Source: Spirabiliibacterium mucosae (lineage in GTDB: Bacteria > Pseudomonadota > Gammaproteobacteria > Enterobacterales > Pasteurellaceae). Taken from it: a stretch of 53,553 nt of DNA. The notes beneath the pieces are model-generated. The model had not been told where the DNA came from, searched no databases, and was given only the letters and a program-made list of their open reading frames with translations. Below are positions 30,716 through 40,185 of the stretch, piece after piece (positions within the stretch are counted from its first letter, which is position 1; each line of letters opens with the position of its first letter). Both the position numbers and the translations under genes were made by a program. The stretch is from assembly GCF_014884965.1 (NCBI RefSeq), contig NZ_JABTBO010000014.1:1-53553 (forward strand), in the 5' to 3' direction.

Positions 30716-32095
30716 TTATTTCAACTTAATTTTTTGCCCAACGCGCACGTTGTCGTCTTTCAGGCCGTTGAGGCGGCGCAACTCACGCAGTTTAATGTTG
30801 TATTTAATCGAAATCAGCCCCAAGCTCTCACCCGGCTTAACTACATGCACGCTCGGCACATCACCACTGGCGGCACTTTTGCTGGTGCTGGCGGGCACCG
30901 CACTTTTATAATTGGCGGCTTCACCGCTGGTGTTGTAATAATCGATCAAGCCTTGATAAATCGCATTGGCAATTTTGCGCCGGTGCGCCGTGGTGGAGAG
31001 TAGTTGCTCCTCACGCGCATTAGACAAAAAGCCCGTTTCCACCAGCACAGAGGGAATATCCGGCGAGCGCAACACGCCAAGGCTGGCATGCTGCGGGCGG
31101 TTTTTGCTCAAACTTGCCACCCGCCCAATGCGGCGCAAAATCGATTGCCCCAATTGATAGCCCGCGCGCTGCGAGTGGCCAAATTGCAAATCCAGCACCG
31201 TTTGGTTTAAGTATTTTTCGTCATGCGAGGCCAGCACGTTGCCCGCGCCGCCAAGCAGCTCGGATTGTTTTTCGTGATCTTCCAGCCAGCGGCCCATTTC
31301 GCTGTTGGCGCGCTTGTTCGAAAGCACCCACACCGACGCCCCTTGAAAGCTCGCTTTCATATTGGAGTCCGCATGGATTGAGATTAAATAATTGGCCTTG
31401 TTTTTGCGCGCGATTTCAGAGCGCTCGGGCACCGAGATGTAATAATCCCCACGGCGGGTCAATACGCTGCGAAAGCGCGGGTCGGCATCGAGCATGGCTT
31501 TGAGCTCTTTGGCGATTTGCAAGGTAACGTTTTTCTCCCGTACTTGCAAATTCGCGCCTGTTGCGCCTGGGTCTTTGCCGCCGTGGCCCGCGTCAATGGC
31601 GATGGTGAGCACCCCTGAGCGGCGCGCAGGCGGTGGCACGGGGGCGGCTTTGGTGACAGGTTTGCTTTGGCTGACTTGCTTGGCGGTGTTGACCGCACTT
31701 GTGCTTTTGGCTCCCGCGGTTTTGGGCACCGTGACGGTCACCGTTTTGCCTTTTTGCGCAAACTTGACCGCACTTTTGCCTTCAAGCTCGAGCACCACAC
31801 GCAAGGTGGTGCTGCGCGGGGATTGGCTGGTGCGCACTTTTTTCACCGCACCATTGCCACGCACAGGCAGCAGGGATTTGTTGTCTAATTGGCTGTTTTG
31901 AAAGTCAATCACCAGCCGTTCAGGGTTATGCAAAGGAAAGTAGCTGAATTTGCTTGGCAGCGAAAACGCAAAGCGCACCTCCGTGCTGGCGTTGTTCTCG
32001 CTTAGCTTCACGTTGGTCAAGGTGCCGGCAAAAGCCGAAACGCAAAACAAAAAAATCAGCGCCAGCGCAGTCCAAACGCGTGCCAAAGTGCTCAT
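30716..32095 (-). CDS. amiB: AmiB: N-acetylmuramoyl-L-alanine amidase
   Basis: Periplasmic zinc amidase for daughter-cell separation, 459 residues from this start. Signal peptide (to about residue 24), AMIN domain, amidase_3 domain with [23 protein letters not shown] and [14 protein letters not shown], and a C-terminal LysM ([10 protein letters not shown] to the end). Alternative GTG and TTG starts lie one and three codons earlier; AAGAGGAA fits the ATG or the GTG. Confidence 0.94.
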   Translation of the reverse strand: MSTLARVWTALALIFLFCVSAFAGTLTNVKLSENNASTEVRFAFSLPSKFSYFPLHNPERLVIDFQNSQLDNKSLLPVRGNGAVKKVRTSQSPRSTTLRVVLELEGKSAVKFAQKGKTVTVTVPKTAGAKSTSAVNTAKQVSQSKPVTKAAPVPPPARRSGVLTIAIDAGHGGKDPGATGANLQVREKNVTLQIAKELKAMLDADPRFRSVLTRRGDYYISVPERSEIARKNKANYLISIHADSNMKASFQGASVWVLSNKRANSEMGRWLEDHEKQSELLGGAGNVLASHDEKYLNQTVLDLQFGHSQRAGYQLGQSILRRIGRVASLSKNRPQHASLGVLRSPDIPSVLVETGFLSNAREEQLLSTTAHRRKIANAIYQGLIDYYNTSGEAANYKSAVPASTSKSAASGDVPSVHVVKPGESLGLISIKYNIKLRELRRLNGLKDDNVRVGQKIKLK

Positions 32096-32131
32096 CACAG
32101 CCAAGTTCCTCTTAATTGAAGTTGAAACTGC

Positions 32132-32614
32132 TTATTGTGCGAAAATTTGCGCTAATTGGCAAACAATTTGTGCGCCCAACGCGTTTTGCGGCGTAAAGGT
32201 CAAGCGGCGGCCGGTGTTTTGATAGGCGATATCCAGCACCACATCGGGCGGATTGATAAAGCACTCGCCCTTGGCTGGCCACTCGATCAAACACAGTGCA
32301 TGGGCGTCAAAATAATCGCGAATGCCCATAAATTCGAGCTCTTCAGGGTCAGCCAAGCGGTAGAGATCAAAATGAAAGACCGCCAGCGGCGACAGATGAT
32401 ACTCTTCCACCAGCGTGTAAGTCGGGCTTTTCACATTGCCATCGTGCCCCAACGCTTGCACCACCCCGCGGCTAAAGGTCGTCTTGCCCGCACCCAGTTC
32501 ACCGTTTAAATAGACACACACAGCGCAGCCTTGCGCCTTCACCACTTGCGCAAACGCCCGCGCCACACCCAAAAGTGCGGTTTCATCCTCACACGTTTTA
32601 GTCCACCCCTGCAT
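32132..32614 (-). CDS. tsaE: TsaE: tRNA threonylcarbamoyladenosine biosynthesis ATPase
   Basis: ATPase needed with TsaB and TsaD for t6A tRNA modification. Walker A LNGELGAGKTTFSRG is intact, followed by KSPTYTLVEEY and HFDLYRL. Of two tandem ATGs, 32614 has the better spacing to AAGGA; 32617 is also possible. It is the first gene of the tsaE-amiB-mutL-miaA-hfq-hflX block. Confidence 0.95.
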   Translation of the reverse strand: MQGWTKTCEDETALLGVARAFAQVVKAQGCAVCVYLNGELGAGKTTFSRGVVQALGHDGNVKSPTYTLVEEYHLSPLAVFHFDLYRLADPEELEFMGIRDYFDAHALCLIEWPAKGECFINPPDVVLDIAYQNTGRRLTFTPQNALGAQIVCQLAQIFAQ

Positions 32615-32697
32615 CATCAATCCTTGGCTGTTTTAACATCACACAATGCCGCTATCTTAGGGTGGTTGTGGCAAGATTACAACTGCATAGTGCTAAA

Positions 32698-33315
32698 TTA
32701 CAGTGATGTAATAAGCCGTTGTGTTTTAGTTTGAATTTCATCTAAGGTATCGCCTGCTTTGAAAATATTCCCACCGATACCAAGTGCAGATGCGCCACTT
32801 TGCATAAAGGCTTTACTATTTTCTGCATTAACACCACCGACAGGGATGAGTTTCGTGTTTTTAGGGAAAACACTTTTCCACGCTTTGATAACGGAAGGTG
32901 AAATCATTTCAGATGGGAAGAGTTTCAAACCATCAGCACCATATTTCAAGGCAGTAAAACCCTCTGAAGGTGTCATCACGCCAGGAAGCCAAAGCATGCC
33001 CAATTGTTTTGCTTTAAGGCCAACATCAGTATCTAGATTGGGTGCGATAACAATTTCGGCATTTATTTCGTGCAATGCAATAACATCTTTGACAGTCAAC
33101 ACTGTGCCAGCACCAATAATTGCGCTCTCTTTGAAATGATCTTTAAGTAATTTAATGCTCTCAAGAGGATAGGGTGAATTAAGAGGCACCTCAATAATTC
33201 TGATGCCTGCTTTGTAAAGTAAATTACCCACCTCTAGACACTCTTTTGGCGTAATACCTCTTAGTATGGCAATAATTGGGCAGGCATTAAGACAGCTTTC
33301 AAATTTATTTTTCAT
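32698..33315 (-). CDS. dgoA: KDPGal aldolase (DgoA-like)
   Basis: Class I aldolase of the KDPG/KDPGal family, 205 residues. IIAILRGITP, IEVPLNSP (Glu42) and the Schiff-base lysine K131 in DGLKLFPSE are present. The VPLNSP form favours 2-dehydro-3-deoxy-6-phosphogalactonate as substrate. It yields pyruvate and glyceraldehyde 3-phosphate. Last gene of the island operon, 4 nt after dgoK. More AT-rich than the tsaE gene beside it. Confidence 0.88.
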   Translation of the reverse strand: MKNKFESCLNACPIIAILRGITPKECLEVGNLLYKAGIRIIEVPLNSPYPLESIKLLKDHFKESAIIGAGTVLTVKDVIALHEINAEIVIAPNLDTDVGLKAKQLGMLWLPGVMTPSEGFTALKYGADGLKLFPSEMISPSVIKAWKSVFPKNTKLIPVGGVNAENSKAFMQSGASALGIGGNIFKAGDTLDEIQTKTQRLITSL

Positions 33316-33319
33316 AATG

Positions 33320-34237
33320 TCATCCTTTGTACTGGTTAAAGATGGCTAATGTACCTTGAATAACCGTATTATCAGGCACCATTTTAAAATTGAACCCAAG
33401 GTGTTCTAGAGCACTGGCGTAAGCTTGTGGTAATTTGCCATTACCCATAATCCAAACTGTCTCATCTTGATATGATGATGCACCAATCTCAGCACCAATT
33501 AGTATGCCACTTAAAAAGCTCATGGCATACTCCTGTGGCATATCGCCGCATAATACTTTAGTCCGAGATAAAAAAATATGATTGAGTAATTGTCCTCCAT
33601 GTCGAGAATCAAAACCTTGTTCTGCACCCTGCCTAAACCATATTGATTGACTATCAACACTACCCTTAAAAGCACCCAGTATGGTTGATTGGCAAAGAGC
33701 ATGAAACATTTCACCTGTTAAAAAAGATTTAAAATCAACCATTTTTTTATTTCTGATAGAGGCAACTTTGGAGTGAGTGCCTGTGATAATCATGGAAGCA
33801 TTTGTTAAACTCAACGCGCTGATAGCACCAATAATTTCAGTTTCTTCCCCACGAATAACATCGGGTGATTTTCCTGTTTTGTTTACACCAGGAATAAGCA
33901 GGATTTTGGCGTTTTGACTATTGGGTACTTCAAGCATATTTTTTGCAAGCGTGTTGGCATCGCAAGGAAGTGATGTGTAAGGTATTTCAAGCCAGCCATT
34001 TTTAGAGCCAATCATGCCAGACATTACAATAGGCAATTCAGCGCTATAGCCTTGTAACTGAGAGAGGTGTGTAAAAAGCACGGTTTCGAAGTTTGGAGAG
34101 GCTTTCAAAATGCCTTCATCTGTTGACACACTATCGATAATATCACCTTGTGCTCCTATTATTCTTGCACGAAATGAAGATGTTCCCCAATCTACTGCAA
34201 TCAGATGAGCGTGATTTGATGGTTTTTGTTCTAGCAT
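33320..34237 (-). CDS. dgoK: 2-dehydro-3-deoxygalactonokinase (DgoK)
   Basis: Sugar-acid kinase of 305 residues. IAVDWGTSSFRARII is the phosphate-binding start, LIPGVNKTGKSPDVIRGEETEI is characteristic of DgoK, and IITGTHSKVASI and SFLTGEMFHAL follow. It phosphorylates KDGal for the adjacent aldolase. It starts 2 nt after tctA. Confidence 0.9.
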   Translation of the reverse strand: MLEQKPSNHAHLIAVDWGTSSFRARIIGAQGDIIDSVSTDEGILKASPNFETVLFTHLSQLQGYSAELPIVMSGMIGSKNGWLEIPYTSLPCDANTLAKNMLEVPNSQNAKILLIPGVNKTGKSPDVIRGEETEIIGAISALSLTNASMIITGTHSKVASIRNKKMVDFKSFLTGEMFHALCQSTILGAFKGSVDSQSIWFRQGAEQGFDSRHGGQLLNHIFLSRTKVLCGDMPQEYAMSFLSGILIGAEIGASSYQDETVWIMGNGKLPQAYASALEHLGFNFKMVPDNTVIQGTLAIFNQYKG

Positions 34238-34239
34238 GA

Positions 34240-35751
34240 TTAAACTCCCTTATTCACTAAAAATTTAGAAGCCAAATAGTTATAGATTACTTTGATAACA
34301 GGGAAGAAAATAGTAAGCATAGCAATTGAAAACAGTGTGGCGGTGATCGGTCTTGTGTAGAGAAATTCAACACTGCCATTATGGAGTGCGAGTGCGCGTC
34401 TGAAATTGGATTCAGCCATAGGCCCCATAATCATAGCTAACACAATGGGTGATACTGGGAAGTCACGCATTCTTAACACATAACCGACAATGCCTGCTGT
34501 GAGCATGATGCTGATATCAAATACAGAGTTATTAATCGCAAACGTTCCCACTAAGCATAAACACAAAATAATAGGAATGAGATAAGATTTAGGCATGGAC
34601 AACACTTTGACTAAATATTTGAGTGTGGATAAACCAATGACCAATAATGCAATGTAGCAAATAAACATTCCCGCAAATAATGTGAACACCATGGAGCTGT
34701 GCTCTTTAAATAAAAGTGGGCCAGGTTGAAGCCCTTGTAATGTCAGTGCACCCAACATAACTGCAGTGACCGCATCACCTGGGATGCCTAAACTCAGCAT
34801 AGGGAGCATAGCGCCACCCGTGCAACCGTTTGAGCCCGCTTCAGCAGCGGCCACGCCTTCAATTCGTCCTGTGCCAAAATGAGCCTTGTGTTTTGAAAAG
34901 CGTTTTGCTTCATTGTAAGACACAAAAGCAGCAATATCCGCCCCAGCCCCTGGTACCGAACCTATACAACTACCAATGAAACCAGAGCGAATCATCAGTA
35001 GAAACTGCTCTTTAATTTCTTTGAGTTTCGGTATAACACTCGGAATTTGGATATGATTGCGCTCGACTTCATTAGGCTCAGAGATCGACTTGAATGCCTC
35101 AGATCCTGCAAATAAGCCGATCATGACAGGAATAAAAGGAATGATCATAAGTTCTTGATTACCAAAAGTGAAACGAGGGTAACCTGTCATAGGATCAAGT
35201 CCAATTGTGGCAATCAATAACCCGATAAAGCCCGTAATAAGTCCTTTTAATAGAGATTTGCCTGAAATACTAATAATGATGCTTAAACCAAAAACTGCAA
35301 GCGCGAAGTTTTCTGGTGCTGAGAATTCAAGTGCAAATTTTGCTAGTAGTGGTGCCAAGAAAACTAACATTAAAACACTAACAATCCCGCCAATAACAGA
35401 ACCAATGGTGGCAAAACCTAAAGCTAACCCTGCTTTGCCTTTACGTGTGAGTTGATAACCATCAAGTGCGGTTGCCGCGGCAGCTGGCGTGCCTGGAATA
35501 TTCAATAAAACGGCAGTAATGGAGCCACCATAAATGCCTCCGAAAAAAACACCACTAATCATTAAAAGTGCTGAAACAGAGTCCATGCCAAAGGTGAAGG
35601 GTAATAAAATAGCAACACCCATAGTCGCTGTTAATCCAGGTAATACACCTAAGACAAGGCCAATACACACCCCCATAAGCCCTAAAAATATCGCCATGGG
35701 TTGAGTAAATAAGCTATAAAATCCTGCAAGTAATAATTCTAAGTTTTCCAT
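34240..35751 (-). CDS. tctA: TctA-family tripartite transporter large permease
   Basis: Large membrane subunit of a tripartite tricarboxylate-type transporter, 503 residues with about 12 helices. LGVLPGLTATMGVAILLPFTF and SLGIPGDAVTAVMLGALTLQGLQPGPLLF are the two family signature repeats. Context with dgoK/dgoA suggests the substrate is a sugar acid. One USS lies near 35463, so the gene has resided in Pasteurellaceae DNA. Confidence 0.92.
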   Translation of the reverse strand: MENLELLLAGFYSLFTQPMAIFLGLMGVCIGLVLGVLPGLTATMGVAILLPFTFGMDSVSALLMISGVFFGGIYGGSITAVLLNIPGTPAAAATALDGYQLTRKGKAGLALGFATIGSVIGGIVSVLMLVFLAPLLAKFALEFSAPENFALAVFGLSIIISISGKSLLKGLITGFIGLLIATIGLDPMTGYPRFTFGNQELMIIPFIPVMIGLFAGSEAFKSISEPNEVERNHIQIPSVIPKLKEIKEQFLLMIRSGFIGSCIGSVPGAGADIAAFVSYNEAKRFSKHKAHFGTGRIEGVAAAEAGSNGCTGGAMLPMLSLGIPGDAVTAVMLGALTLQGLQPGPLLFKEHSSMVFTLFAGMFICYIALLVIGLSTLKYLVKVLSMPKSYLIPIILCLCLVGTFAINNSVFDISIMLTAGIVGYVLRMRDFPVSPIVLAMIMGPMAESNFRRALALHNGSVEFLYTRPITATLFSIAMLTIFFPVIKVIYNYLASKFLVNKGV

Positions 35752-35769
35752 TTAATTTCTCCTTCAATA

Positions 35770-36246
35770 TTATTCAAAAATAATACCCAGTGGGAGTGGA
35801 ACGTTGAGCAGCAATTGAAAAACAACATATATCAAGATTGTTATTCCTAGTGAGGTTAAAACAATATTTATTTTGCTTTTTATTCCAAGGAGTATCATTA
35901 GCGCGCATGAAAATAAGAAAGAAGATAAATAAAATCCAATTATTGGAATGAGATAAATAGTTAAAATGTTAAAAATGATTGCAATGATAGCACGTTTGAC
36001 ATTTAGCGGTAGTGAGCTAATGGCTTCTGTAGTGCTTGATTTAAATAGTGTTTTACCTATGCCAATAACACAGAGCAGCGCAAGTGCGGACGCAAAGAAG
36101 ATTGGGAATCGAGCTGCGCCAATATCATTGGCCATTGTGAAATCAGGGAAAGTATTAGCATAGTACAAAGCAAAAACAGCAATGGCGAGAAAGAAGATAT
36201 AAATTGATAATATGATATAATCAATGTTTCTTTTCTGATTTTCCAT
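35770..36246 (-). CDS. tctB: TctB-family small permease subunit
   Basis: Predicted 158-residue protein with four hydrophobic segments, matching TctB (about 150 residues, poorly conserved). NDIGAARFPIFFASALALL is a typical block. The ATG at 36246 follows GAGGT. It lies between the binding-protein gene and tctA as expected. Confidence 0.85.
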   Translation of the reverse strand: MENQKRNIDYIILSIYIFFLAIAVFALYYANTFPDFTMANDIGAARFPIFFASALALLCVIGIGKTLFKSSTTEAISSLPLNVKRAIIAIIFNILTIYLIPIIGFYLSSFLFSCALMILLGIKSKINIVLTSLGITILIYVVFQLLLNVPLPLGIIFE

Positions 36247-36300
36247 AATTAACCTCAAACTTGCAAAGAGGTGCTAACCAAGGTTAGCACCTGAAATTAA

Positions 36301-37260
36301 TTATTTAGTCATGCCTAATTTGGTCATGATGTCATGGAAAAAGGCGTTGTCTTGCTCAATCACTTTTTCAAATTCTTCTGAATTTAGGTATGCAGGTGTC
36401 AGATTCATTTTTTCGAGTGATTGATTGAAAGCCTCATTTTGGCTCACTTTAAGTGCTACTTCACTGAGCTTATTCACAGCATCATCAGGCGTTTTTTTCG
36501 GTACTACAATACCTCGCCATGTTGCAATAGACAGATCAACGCCTAACTCTTTAAGCGTAGGAACATCAGGAAATTTTTCTGAGCGCTTATCCGCCATTAC
36601 TGCAAGAATGCGCACAGTCTTATTTTAAACATGTGTTATAACCTCTGCAGGACTAACAGTCACGGCTTCAATATGTCCACCTAAAAGTGCGGTTACTGCT
36701 GGGTTTGCACCACCATAAGGAATATGAGTAAATTTTGCTCCTGTCTTTTCGCTTAGTGCTTCGGCAGCAATATGCCAAATGGCCCCAGTGCCTGAGTTAC
36801 CAATGCGAATTTTGCTCGGGTTATTTTTGGCATAATCAATGAATTCTTGAAAGGTATTCCATTGAGAGTCAGATTTAACTGAAATGGCTGCAGGCTCAGC
36901 ATTCAAACGTGCAATAGGCTTGAAATCACTAGCTTTCCAATTCACTAATCCCAAATTTGGTAGCATTGTTAATTCAACGGTACCTGTTCCAATTTTGTAA
37001 CCATTTGGTCGCGCCATGACGATCTCAGTTAAACCAACTGCACCGCCACCACCTGCTTTATTAACAACGCCCATGTTGTGTGGGAGATATTGATTAGCGG
37101 TATCTACAAATGCACGGGTAACAAGATCAGTTCCACCCCCTGCAGAGTAAGGCACAATCACCTCAATATTACGTGTTGGATAATCTGCCGCTTGAGATAC
37201 AGTGGCCGCGGCAAGGCAAGAAACACCGACGATGCTGATAAGCTGAGTTAATTTTTTCAT
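36301..37260 (-). pseudogene. tctC: TctC-family substrate-binding protein, in-frame stop
   Basis: Periplasmic binding protein of about 319 codons with signal peptide (to about residue 24) and IEVIVPYSAGGGTDLVTR, the family signature. Codon 212 (36625-36627) is TAA. The same frame continues as NKTVRILAVMADKRSEKFPDVPTLKE, the normal TctC continuation, so a single substitution (for example AAA to TAA) explains the break. No restart with a good ribosome site is visible. With this subunit lost the transporter should not work. Confidence 0.88.
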
Positions 37261-37293
37261 ATAAGTCTCCTCAATAAAATATAAAATTACGCC

Positions 37294-38070
37294 TTAAGGC
37301 ATATATTGTCCGCCATTTACATTGATAATCTGTCCTGTTATATATCCAGCAGCCTGATGTGAAGCGAGAAAGGCAAAAGCGGGAGCCATTTCTTTTGCCG
37401 TGCCAAAGCGGCCAAGAGGGATGGTTTTATTGATGGCTTCTCGTGTTGCTTGGTCTTTGTCTGCATGGAAATCCGTATCAACAGTGCCGGGTGAAACAAG
37501 ATTGCAGCGAACACCGTCTTTAGCATAGGCTATCGCCCATGATTTTGTGATGGTATGTAACCAGCCTTTAGATGCTGCATATAACGAGGCGCCAGGTCCG
37601 CCACCCATATAAGCTGCAAAAGATCCAACATTAATCACTGAACTTGTCCAATTTTCTTGTTTAGCTGAGTTAATTAAATAAGGAAGTGCATACTTGGTCA
37701 TATATTGTGCTGACGCCACATTGAGGTTAAAAACAGCCTCAAGAAATTTTTCGTCAATTTCGGGTAATTGTTTTCGGCCGACTAATCCGCCGACATTATT
37801 GATAAGAATATCTAGTCCACCATGCTCGTCGACAAAATCGTTGACCAATTTCCTGCATTCAGATTCCTTACTTAAATCAGCACAGTAATAAGCTGCTTTA
37901 CCGCCAGCTTGCTCCATTTGTGACAGTAAATTATCGAGATCTTTTGGTGGTCGCCTTGATGTGATAGCAACAGTTGCACCTAGTGATGCAAAAAGTTGCG
38001 CGACTGCAAGGCCAATCCCAGCAGATGAGCCAGTTACGATAACTTTTTTATTGCGCAAATCACTTAGCAT
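37294..38070 (-). CDS. SDR family oxidoreductase
   Basis: Classical short-chain dehydrogenase/reductase, 258 residues. TGSSAGIG (13-20) binds NAD(P), NNVGG is at 91-95, and the catalytic Ser150, Tyr164 and Lys168 are present. It ends INVNGGQYMP. Position in the KDGal kinase/aldolase operon suggests it oxidises or reduces a sugar acid feeding KDGal, possibly like the KduD-type 5-dehydrogenases. Substrate is inference. Confidence 0.85.
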   Translation of the reverse strand: MLSDLRNKKVIVTGSSAGIGLAVAQLFASLGATVAITSRRPPKDLDNLLSQMEQAGGKAAYYCADLSKESECRKLVNDFVDEHGGLDILINNVGGLVGRKQLPEIDEKFLEAVFNLNVASAQYMTKYALPYLINSAKQENWTSSVINVGSFAAYMGGGPGASLYAASKGWLHTITKSWAIAYAKDGVRCNLVSPGTVDTDFHADKDQATREAINKTIPLGRFGTAKEMAPAFAFLASHQAAGYITGQIINVNGGQYMP

Positions 38071-38098
38071 ATACTCTCCTTAATTTTTGCAGCGAAGA

Positions 38099-38823
38099 TC
38101 ATAAATTTTCAATTTTATTTGAAATGGCTTGAGCAGTATTTTTGAGTACAGCAACTAACTCATGCATTCTCTCGTTAGGCATATAAACGCTGATACTGGC
38201 AACAGAAATAGCAGCAATTATTTGTCCATATTTGTTGCGTATTGGTACAGCCACACAGCGTAAAATTTCGCAGTTGTCCTCCAAATCAAAAGAAAAATCA
38301 CCTTTACGATACTCATTCATCCGTTTTTTCAGCTCTTCGTGTTTATCTGTTGCTGCATAGTGAGTGATTAAGCGATTTGTCTCAGTAACAGGCAGATCCA
38401 GCATTAATGCTTTTCCAATGCCAGTGATGGCAAGTGGGAGTCGATCACCAATTCGAGAGCGCATTTCAATTTGGCGAGAGCCTGAAATTTTGTCTAAATA
38501 AAAAATATGGTCGCCTTCACGAATACCTAAATGTACTGTATCTTGTGTCACTCTCGCTAATTCCTCTAAATAAGGATGCGCAATGGCTTTCAGAGGCATC
38601 TGTTCTTGTGCGATGATACCTAATCGAATGATACTGGTGCCAAGGACATAGCCAATACCAACGACGTGGCGAATATAGTTTTAGTTTCCAATGATTTCAG
38701 TGTCCGGTGCACAGTAGTTTTAGGCATATCTAAAGCTCGTTGGATAGCTGTTAGCGTCCTGTGTCCAACGGAGATAGCTTCAAGTACATCGATGCTTTTT
38801 AAAATACTTTTGGTTTCACTCAT
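38099..38823 (-). pseudogene. IclR-family transcriptional regulator, frameshifted
   Basis: The N-terminal winged helix (SILKSIDVLEAI, MPKTTVHRTLKSLETK) is in one frame. The remainder (YIRHVVGIGYVLGTSIIRLG and the effector domain to EN-L) is in another. Restoring one A in the minus-strand A4 run (plus T4, 38679-38682) joins them. The effector domain shows the usual DTVHLGIREGD and CVAVPIRNKYG. It is the first gene of the island operon and would be its local regulator. Confidence 0.87.
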
Positions 38824-38907
38824 ACTTCATCCTTACATGAGTTACTTTAACTAAAAGCTTGTACAATTTATGTGATCAATGCCATAGTTTCATAATGCAA
38901 AATACAT

Positions 38908-38924
38908 ATTCCGAATAGTGGAAT
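38908..38924. promoter_or_regulatory. Candidate IclR-type operator
   Basis: ATTCC, 7 bases, GGAAT: an inverted repeat upstream of iclR in the 263-bp divergent region facing afuA. IclR-family proteins often bind short palindromes rich in such halves. Assignment by position and symmetry only. Confidence 0.35.
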
Positions 38925-39004
38925 TTTTTGTAATTGCTTTAGAAATCTGAGTAGGCATAAACCGCACTTTTAGAATAGATAGACGGTGGCCCTCTTTAAC
39001 AACT

Positions 39005-39047
39005 TGTGAAACAACTCACAGAATGCGGGGGGCTTTTTCGATATACT
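39005..39047 (+). promoter_or_regulatory. afuA promoter with class II CRP site
   Basis: TGTGA-AACAAC-TCACA (39005-39020) is a perfect CRP palindrome in both halves. A -10 TATACT lies at 39042-39047; the expected start site near 39054 puts the CRP centre at about -41.5, the class II position, and there is no good -35. This predicts strong dependence of afuABC on cAMP-CRP. Confidence 0.8.
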
Positions 39048-39086
39048 AAACGCAATTTTCGTATTTCGACATTAAGAGGAGAGCGT

Positions 39087-40121
39087 ATGAAAGTGTCTAA
39101 ATTATCATTAGTGGCTGCATCATTGTTGATTGCAGGGGTGTTTACCGCAACGGCGCAGGCTAAGGGGCGCTTGGTGGTGTATTGCAGTGCGACCAACGCA
39201 ATGTGCGAAAGCGAAGTTCAAGCATTTTCTAAAAAATACGATGTGAAAACCTCGTTTATCCGCAATGGTTCAGGCAGTACTTTTGCCAAAATTGAAGCAG
39301 AGAAAAACAACCCACAGGCGGATGTGTGGTATGGCGGGACATTTGACCCGCAATCACAAGCCGGTGAACTGGGCCTGCTTGAGGCGTATAAATCCCCGAA
39401 TTTAAAAGAAATCGATGAAAAATTCCGTGACCCAGGCAAGGTGAAAGGCAATTTGTCATCGGCGATTTATATCGGCATCTTGGGCTTTGGGGTGAACACT
39501 GAGCGGCTGAAAAAATTGGGCATTAATGAGGTGCCAAAATGCTGGAAAGATTTGCTGGACCCACGCCTGAAAGGCGAAATTCAAATTGCTGACCCGCAAA
39601 GCTCAGGCACGGCCTACACCGCCATTGCCACTTTCGTGCAGTTGTGGGATGAAGGCAAAGCATTCCAATATTTCAAAGACTTAGATAAAAATATTTCACA
39701 ATACACCAAATCAGGTATCACCCCTGCGCGCAATGCCGCCCGTGGTGAAAGTGCGGTCGGGATTGGCTTTTTGCATGACTACGCGCTTGAAAAAGAAAAA
39801 GGCGCGCCGCTTGAGTTGGTGGCACCGTGTGAGGGCACCGGCTATGAGCTTGGTGGCGTGAGCATTCTTAAAGGCGCGCGCAACCTCGACAACGCGAAAT
39901 TGTTTGTCGATTGGGCGCTTTCAAAAGAAGGCCAAGAAGTGGCGTGGAAGTCTGGCCAGTCTCACCAAACGTTGACCAATACCACCGCGGAGCAATCCCC
40001 AAGCGCGATTGACCCGAACAAATTGAAACTGGTGAACTACGACTTTGAAAAATATGGCTCAACAGAGATGCGCAAAGCCTTGATCAACAAGTGGGTTGAA
40101 GAGGTAAAATTATCTAAATAA
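39087..40121 (+). CDS. afuA: AfuA: ABC transporter periplasmic binding protein (sugar-phosphate type)
   Basis: Periplasmic binding protein, 344 residues, signal peptide ending near AQA (about 25). GRLVVYCSATNAMCE, TSFIRNGSGSTFAK, QADVWYGGTFDPQSQAG and IQIADPQSSGTAYTA match AfuA. AfuA was first called an iron-binding protein; the Actinobacillus protein binds hexose phosphates. The ATG at 39087 follows AGGAG. A terminator after it and the CRP promoter before it fit a highly expressed, catabolite-controlled sugar-phosphate receptor. Confidence 0.93.
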   Translation: MKVSKLSLVAASLLIAGVFTATAQAKGRLVVYCSATNAMCESEVQAFSKKYDVKTSFIRNGSGSTFAKIEAEKNNPQADVWYGGTFDPQSQAGELGLLEAYKSPNLKEIDEKFRDPGKVKGNLSSAIYIGILGFGVNTERLKKLGINEVPKCWKDLLDPRLKGEIQIADPQSSGTAYTAIATFVQLWDEGKAFQYFKDLDKNISQYTKSGITPARNAARGESAVGIGFLHDYALEKEKGAPLELVAPCEGTGYELGGVSILKGARNLDNAKLFVDWALSKEGQEVAWKSGQSHQTLTNTTAEQSPSAIDPNKLKLVNYDFEKYGSTEMRKALINKWVEEVKLSK

Positions 40122-40135
40122 GGCGCACTGAGGTG

Positions 40136-40165
40136 GGGAATGGCGTTGTGCCATTCCCTTTTTCT
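40136..40165 (+). terminator. Terminator between afuA and afuB
   Basis: GGGAATGGC (40136-40144), loop GTTGT, GCCATTCCC (40150-40158), then a T tract. It is probably leaky, letting the binding protein be made in excess over the membrane subunits. Confidence 0.88.
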
Positions 40166-40185
40166 TTTTAACATTTGAGGTTGTA

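Noticed and set aside
36623-36630. Recoding of the tctC stop
   Set aside because: The codon is TAA, which is not used for selenocysteine or pyrrolysine, and no recoding structure is visible.
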